From Termitomyces sp. T153 (Eukaryota > Basidiomycota > Agaricomycetes > Agaricales > Lyophyllaceae), in contig JACKQL020000108.1 of assembly GCA_018296165.2 (NCBI GenBank), positions 62,001 to 126,000 on the forward strand: DNA of 64,000 nt. Direction: 5' to 3'. A program made the translations under genes and the position numbers. Under the pieces are notes generated by a model, which saw nothing but the letters and a program-made list of their open reading frames with translations, was not told where the DNA came from and searched no databases. Below are positions 59,998-64,000 of this stretch, piece by piece. Each line of letters begins with the position of its first letter. Position 1 is the stretch's first letter.

Positions 59998-60530
59998 AGG
60001 ATCCTGGTAGACTTTTAAAGTTGACTAGGAGAAGTAGGGAGCAGGGCAGGGCAGGAAGCAGACTAGAAAGTAGGGCAGGGTAGGGAGCTAACTAGGAGGC
60101 AGGGCAGATAGGGCTTGAAAGATGACTAGAAGTGTAGGAAATAAAGTAGGGAGCTAGAAAGTAGAGTAGGGAGCGAAGAGTAGTAAGTAGAGTAGGGAGC
60201 AGGGCAGGTAGGGCTTAAAAGATGACTAGGAAGGTTAGAAGTAGAGTAGGGAGATAAGAAGTAGAGTAAGGAGCTAGGAATTAGAGTAGGGAGCTAGGAA
60301 ATAGAGTAGGGAGCTAGAGAGTAGAGTAAGTAGCAGGGCAGAGTAGGGAGCAGAGTAAGAAACAGGGAAAGTAGAGCTTAAAAAAAAGATGATTAGGAAG
60401 GTAGGGAGTAGAGTAGTAGAGTAGGGAGCTAAGGAGTAGAGTAGGGAACAGGACAGATAGAATTTGAAAGTTGACTGGGAGAGTAGGGAGTAGAGCAGAG
60501 TAGAGCAGGAAGTAGAGTAGGGTCAGCCAG
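59998..60530 (+). repeat. Purine-rich GTAGGGAGC-type minisatellite
   Basis: Imperfect tandem copies of an about 12-30 nt unit built from AGTAGGGAGCAGGGCAG-like words run through the stretch; the + strand is almost pyrimidine-free. It directly follows the copia relic. Confidence 0.85.
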
Positions 60531-60534
60531 TTAA

Positions 60535-61460
60535 CCTATTCTTCCAAGAACAATTGCTGGTAGCTATTCATCCAGTTATCATGTTTTTCCTGGAAGAACA
60601 ACTGCTAGCAGCCATTCATCCAGCCAATCTGTCCTTCTAGGAAGAACAATTGCTGGCAGCCATTCATCTAGTCAACCTGTCCTTCTAGGAAGAACAATTG
60701 CTAGCAGCCATTCATCCAGTCAACCTGTTCTTCCAGGTAGAACAATTTTGCTGAGAGGGATCCAGCCAGTCAACTTGTTCTTCCTAGAAGAACAATTGCT
60801 AGCAGCCATTCATCCAGTCAACTTGTTCTTCCCAGAAGAACAACTGCTAGCAAGCATCCAGGCAGTCAACCTGTTCTTCCAGGAAGAAAAATTTTTGCTA
60901 GCAACCATCCAGCCAGTCAATCAGTCAACCTGTTCTTCCTGGAAAAACAACAGCTGGCAAGCATCCAGCCAGTCAACCTATTTTTTCAGGAAGAACAATT
61001 TTTCTAGCAACTATTCAGCCAGTCAACCTGTTCTTCCAGGAAGAACAACTGCTGGCAAACACCTAGCCAGTCAGCCTATCCTTCCAGGAGGAACAATTTT
61101 ACTGAGAGGGATCCAGCCAGTCAACCTTCCTAAAAGAACAATTGCTGGCAGCTCTTGAGCCAGCCAATCTGTTCTTCCTGGAAGAACAATTTTGCTGGCA
61201 ACCATCCACCCAATCAACCTGTTCTTCCTAGAAGAACAACTGCTGGCAGACATCTAGCCAGTCAGGCTATCCTTCTAGGAAGAACAATTTTGCTGAGAGG
61301 GATCCAGCTAGTCAACTTTTTCTTCCTAGAAGAACAGCTTCTGGCAGTCATCTAGGCAGTCAACCTGTTCTTCCAGGAAGAGCAACTGAGATACAAGCAA
61401 GTGTTTTGCTATGCCACTCAATGTGTTCTTACAGAAAGAACAACTGCTGCTCCTCCACTC
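60535..61460 (+). repeat. Palindrome-bearing 48-50-nt minisatellite, about 19 copies
   Basis: About 19 tandem units of mostly 48-50 nt (range about 43-59) were counted by eye. Each is built around TGTTCTTCCNGGAAGAACA, a 9-bp inverted repeat with a single central base, followed by ATTGCTGGCAGC-like, CATCCAGCC-like and AGTCAAC words. Some units replace the middle with TTTTGCTGAGAGGGATCCA. Because 48 is a multiple of three, an ORF (60748-61158) reads a 16-residue repeat containing LFFLEEQ, and the palindrome reads almost the same peptide on the other strand. No gene is inferred. Confidence 0.9.
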
Positions 61461-62351
61461 ATGAAAGTTTAAAATTGTCAAAGTACTGTCCTTCATAGTT
61501 ACATATGTGGTGGCATGCTGATCCAGGTTGTCATGATCATTGGAGAGATCCAGTGTTGAGGCAAGCAGTAGCTTTGATGGCTTTGACTTCATGATCTCAA
61601 AATTGGATTTTTACATGGTAGAAAATCATTGTAATTGCAAGTGCTACAATACTAACTATGATAACTAGGCTGATGATGCCAAAAATGCAAAGAACCTAGA
61701 AAAGTTACATATTATTTGGCTGTAACTGAAGATAATACAAAAAATTGAAGGAGAGCAGTCTTAAAACCATTGATTGTGCATGGGAGTGGATGACAATAGA
61801 AATTGAATGTGTGCATTGGACACACATTGAGCAGTAGATCCATGAGAGGGTGCCTGAGAGGGTGCCCAAGTAACACTAGTGCCTTAGGTGGTGATAGAAG
61901 TCACAGGGCTTCAAGATGTGGTCTTAAACAACAAGTAGTCAAGGTTGTTGAGGTGGTAGTGAGTATTGGGCTGCCAGTAGTGAGACTCAATATTGTGTTG
62001 ATAATCAAGGTTGATGTAGCAGTTATTAATCAATTCTGTTGGCATTGTTGATGACAAAGAAGTAATAATAACATGAGCTGGTTGTGTCTATGGTCAAGAT
62101 CAAGGTTGAGGTCACAAGCATTGCCAAAGTTGACAGTGAGCTTGAGAAAGAAGTAGACCCAGATCATTCTTTAGCTCAGTCAAAAACATATTGAATATGC
62201 AATATAGATCCTAGTAAGCTAGAAAATATTAGGACAAGTTGGATGCAAAATGCCATGACTCACAAATAGTTGCAGACATTTTTTGGTGAGGATTTGGAGG
62301 TTTGTGTTGAGAAGATCATCCTGGGGTAGTGCCCAAACTAATTAGTTAGAT
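61461..62351. other. CpG-free DNA without a supported gene
   Basis: Short ORFs only (for example 61803-62051); no domain recognised. Confidence 0.4.
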
Positions 62352-62645
62352 GTGATGTTGATGACATTTGGCTTATCTTATCAGATTTATTTGCTGATAT
62401 TGCTCTTGTTCATTTCTTATCATCATCCCCCCCTGCATGCCTTGTTGCACTGCATTCTGCACCCAACAATGGCCTTTCTTATTGAGGAAGGGATACCTTC
62501 TTATCCTTTCTACTCTATGTTTGCTCTCCACAACACTAGGACATAATTAGCATGTGCCAGAGAAACTTAGTGTGGTTGGACATGTTGAGTGGCATTGGAA
62601 GACCCAAGCAGCAAGAAATTCAGAGGAATGTGAGCTAAAATGTAT
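62352..62645 (-). repeat. Right arm of the 280-nt inverted repeat
   Basis: Reverse-complement partner of 57727-58005. The arms enclose about 4.3 kb with the copia relic and both minisatellites. It could be a second, oppositely oriented LTR or solo element. Confidence 0.7.
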
Positions 62646-62789
62646 TCAAGTATAATAACATTTAAAGGTCTCCTACAACTCTTGGCACCATCCTACTCTC
62701 TCTATGACTATGCTACTATAACATTATGGCCCTGACCTTCCACTTCTATGCTCTTGTGACAACTCACCATGCTACAAAAACTCAACCAC

Positions 62790-63960
62790 TTATTGCTTCT
62801 TGACATGAAGCATGTTTTCAACCCACTACATCAACACCTAAACTTATGAATGTTGAGTCTGTCAGCTTAAGAAGTCTGTTACTACATACTTCTGCTGAGG
62901 TTTGTAGGCATAGCCTACTGCCTCAGATTATTACTAACAACCTTTTGCCTACTTCTAGATGTATCTCTCTTAATCATGCCTGTCACCACATTTCCAATAT
63001 CTCCACACTATCTTTGACTTAGCTGATTTGCATCATCACCTGCAAAAAATAAAATTTTGGTACATACAGTGTACCAGCTCAACTCACAGCTTCTTACAGT
63101 CACTTGTTACTGCTTTTTCTGTATCTCATCCTGAATAAAAATTTTTTGATCTGCCCTGCTGCTGCACTCTCAACATCTCCCAACCATCTGCAAGGCCAAT
63201 GATTATTCCACCAACCCATCCTCAACCCTCCCCTCATTCTACTCCAATGTGGGGAGTGTTAATGTCATCATTGCAGCATCAGCACAACTTATCATTGTAT
63301 CCCTTACTCTCTCTTCCTTGCTATTGATTCAACTCACATCACACATCAAGCAATGCCAAACCATCCCCAACATTCTCATTTGATATAGAGAGACCTTTCA
63401 GCATGCCATGTCAGTACCTAAGCCCATGAGCATTGAGTTTGTGGGCTTTGGTGTCCATCATTGTTTACTTCTACCAAGGTAGGTATAACTAGTCTACTAC
63501 CTCAAATCATTACAGATTTAGCTTTTGATACTTTTAGTCTTCTTAAACTTGCAATTTTCAGCTGCTACATTGCTGCTGTTACCTCACAACTTTGATTTTG
63601 TATTGTGCCATCACCAAAAAGTAACTACAGTATGTACACAATCTGAACTCACTTGTTATATTGCTAATAGATTTGTTCAGTTCCATGCCAATGTCTCCTA
63701 GGTGCCCCAACTCTAACAAAAGTTTTTTGGCTGCATTGTCACTGCCAATGCACTACTGCCCTCCCATTTCCTAAGAATTGTGTATGACCAATGCCAGCCT
63801 CTTTAATGCAATAACAACCCATCCCCTCATTTTCTTTAATGTAAGGAGGGTTTTTTCCACATCATTGTCATGCACAGCCACCAGCACCCCAAGCATCCCT
63901 ACCTCCACTCTCATTTCAATTTGAGCTTAGAAACTCCCATGCTTGTTTGATCCTCATGTA
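62790..63960 (+). repeat. Two diverged direct repeats of about 590 nt
   Basis: Units begin near 62790 and 63385. Shared words in the same order include CCTAARCYYATGARYRTTGAGTYTGT, CTACTRCCTCARATYATTAC, and ACCCATCC followed by CCCCTCATT. Divergence is high and indels are present. No coding domain is seen. Confidence 0.55.
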
Positions 63961-64000
63961 AATGACCAAGTTATCACTCCCAGAACTTTAATTTTCCATT

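Noticed and set aside
60748..61158. 136-codon ORF with LFFLEEQ repeats as a protein gene
   Set aside because: The frame is open because the 48-nt period is a multiple of three and the unit lacks stops; it has no good ATG context, introns or partner, and lies in decayed DNA.
60535..61460. CRISPR-like array (regularly spaced palindromes)
   Set aside because: The sequences between palindromes are themselves repeats of each other, not unique spacers, and the host is a eukaryote. It is a minisatellite.

Overview
The window looks like genomic DNA of a filamentous basidiomycete, most likely an agaricomycete. Almost every recognisable gene is split by short (about 45-65 nt) GT-AG introns with CTAAC/CTGAC-like branch sites, and several proteins belong to families typical of Agaricomycetes (two DUF6534 seven-helix membrane proteins, one DUF6535 protein, F-box/LRR relics). 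No species can be named from sequence alone. All functional names rest on motif recognition by eye; no database search was run.

Layout. (1) 1.8-15.4 kb, right-way-round euchromatin: an AIM32-like [2Fe-2S] protein (-), a GCN4/CPC1-type bZIP regulator with leader uORFs and GCRE sites (+), a DUF6534 membrane protein (-), a secreted pectinesterase (+) and a many-intron GIT1-type glycerophosphodiester/phosphate permease (+). (2) 16.8-28.2 kb, a compact housekeeping block: NOP12 (-), a DUF202 membrane protein (-), the mitochondrial S-adenosylmethionine carrier (+), a HOS3-type histone deacetylase (-), an unknown disordered protein (-) and histone H3 (-) with a 10-nt microexon. (3) 28.2-47.4 kb, gene-sparser: a DUF6535-ankyrin protein (-) whose body is CpG-poor, a carnosine N-methyltransferase (+), a second DUF6534 protein (+), a ricin-B-type lectin of doubtful integrity (-) and ATG13 (+). 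(4) 47.4-64 kb, an accessory and decaying compartment: a broken GH10 xylanase, tRNA-like relics, shards of aminoglycoside-phosphotransferase-fold and F-box/LRR genes, a broken aspartate kinase gene, a decayed Ty1/copia element, purine-rich repeats and an approximately 19-copy palindromic minisatellite.

The most striking large-scale signal is near-total loss of CpG dinucleotides from about 53.2 kb to the end: by eye I find only two CpGs in about 10.8 kb, against several hundred expected. Shorter CpG-poor islands lie at 29.6-31.5 and 31.6-32.0 kb. The pattern fits long-term cytosine methylation plus deamination (or a RIP-like process) acting on a repeat-rich heterochromatic domain, with relics of host genes (aspartokinase, kinase-like and F-box shards) caught inside or next to it.

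Working together: the left part carries nutrient and stress functions (amino-acid starvation regulator, phosphodiester uptake, pectin attack), the middle chromatin/ribosome/methyl-donor functions (H3, HOS3, NOP12, SAM carrier), and the right part autophagy (ATG13) followed by the decayed compartment. No operon-like or biosynthetic cluster was seen.
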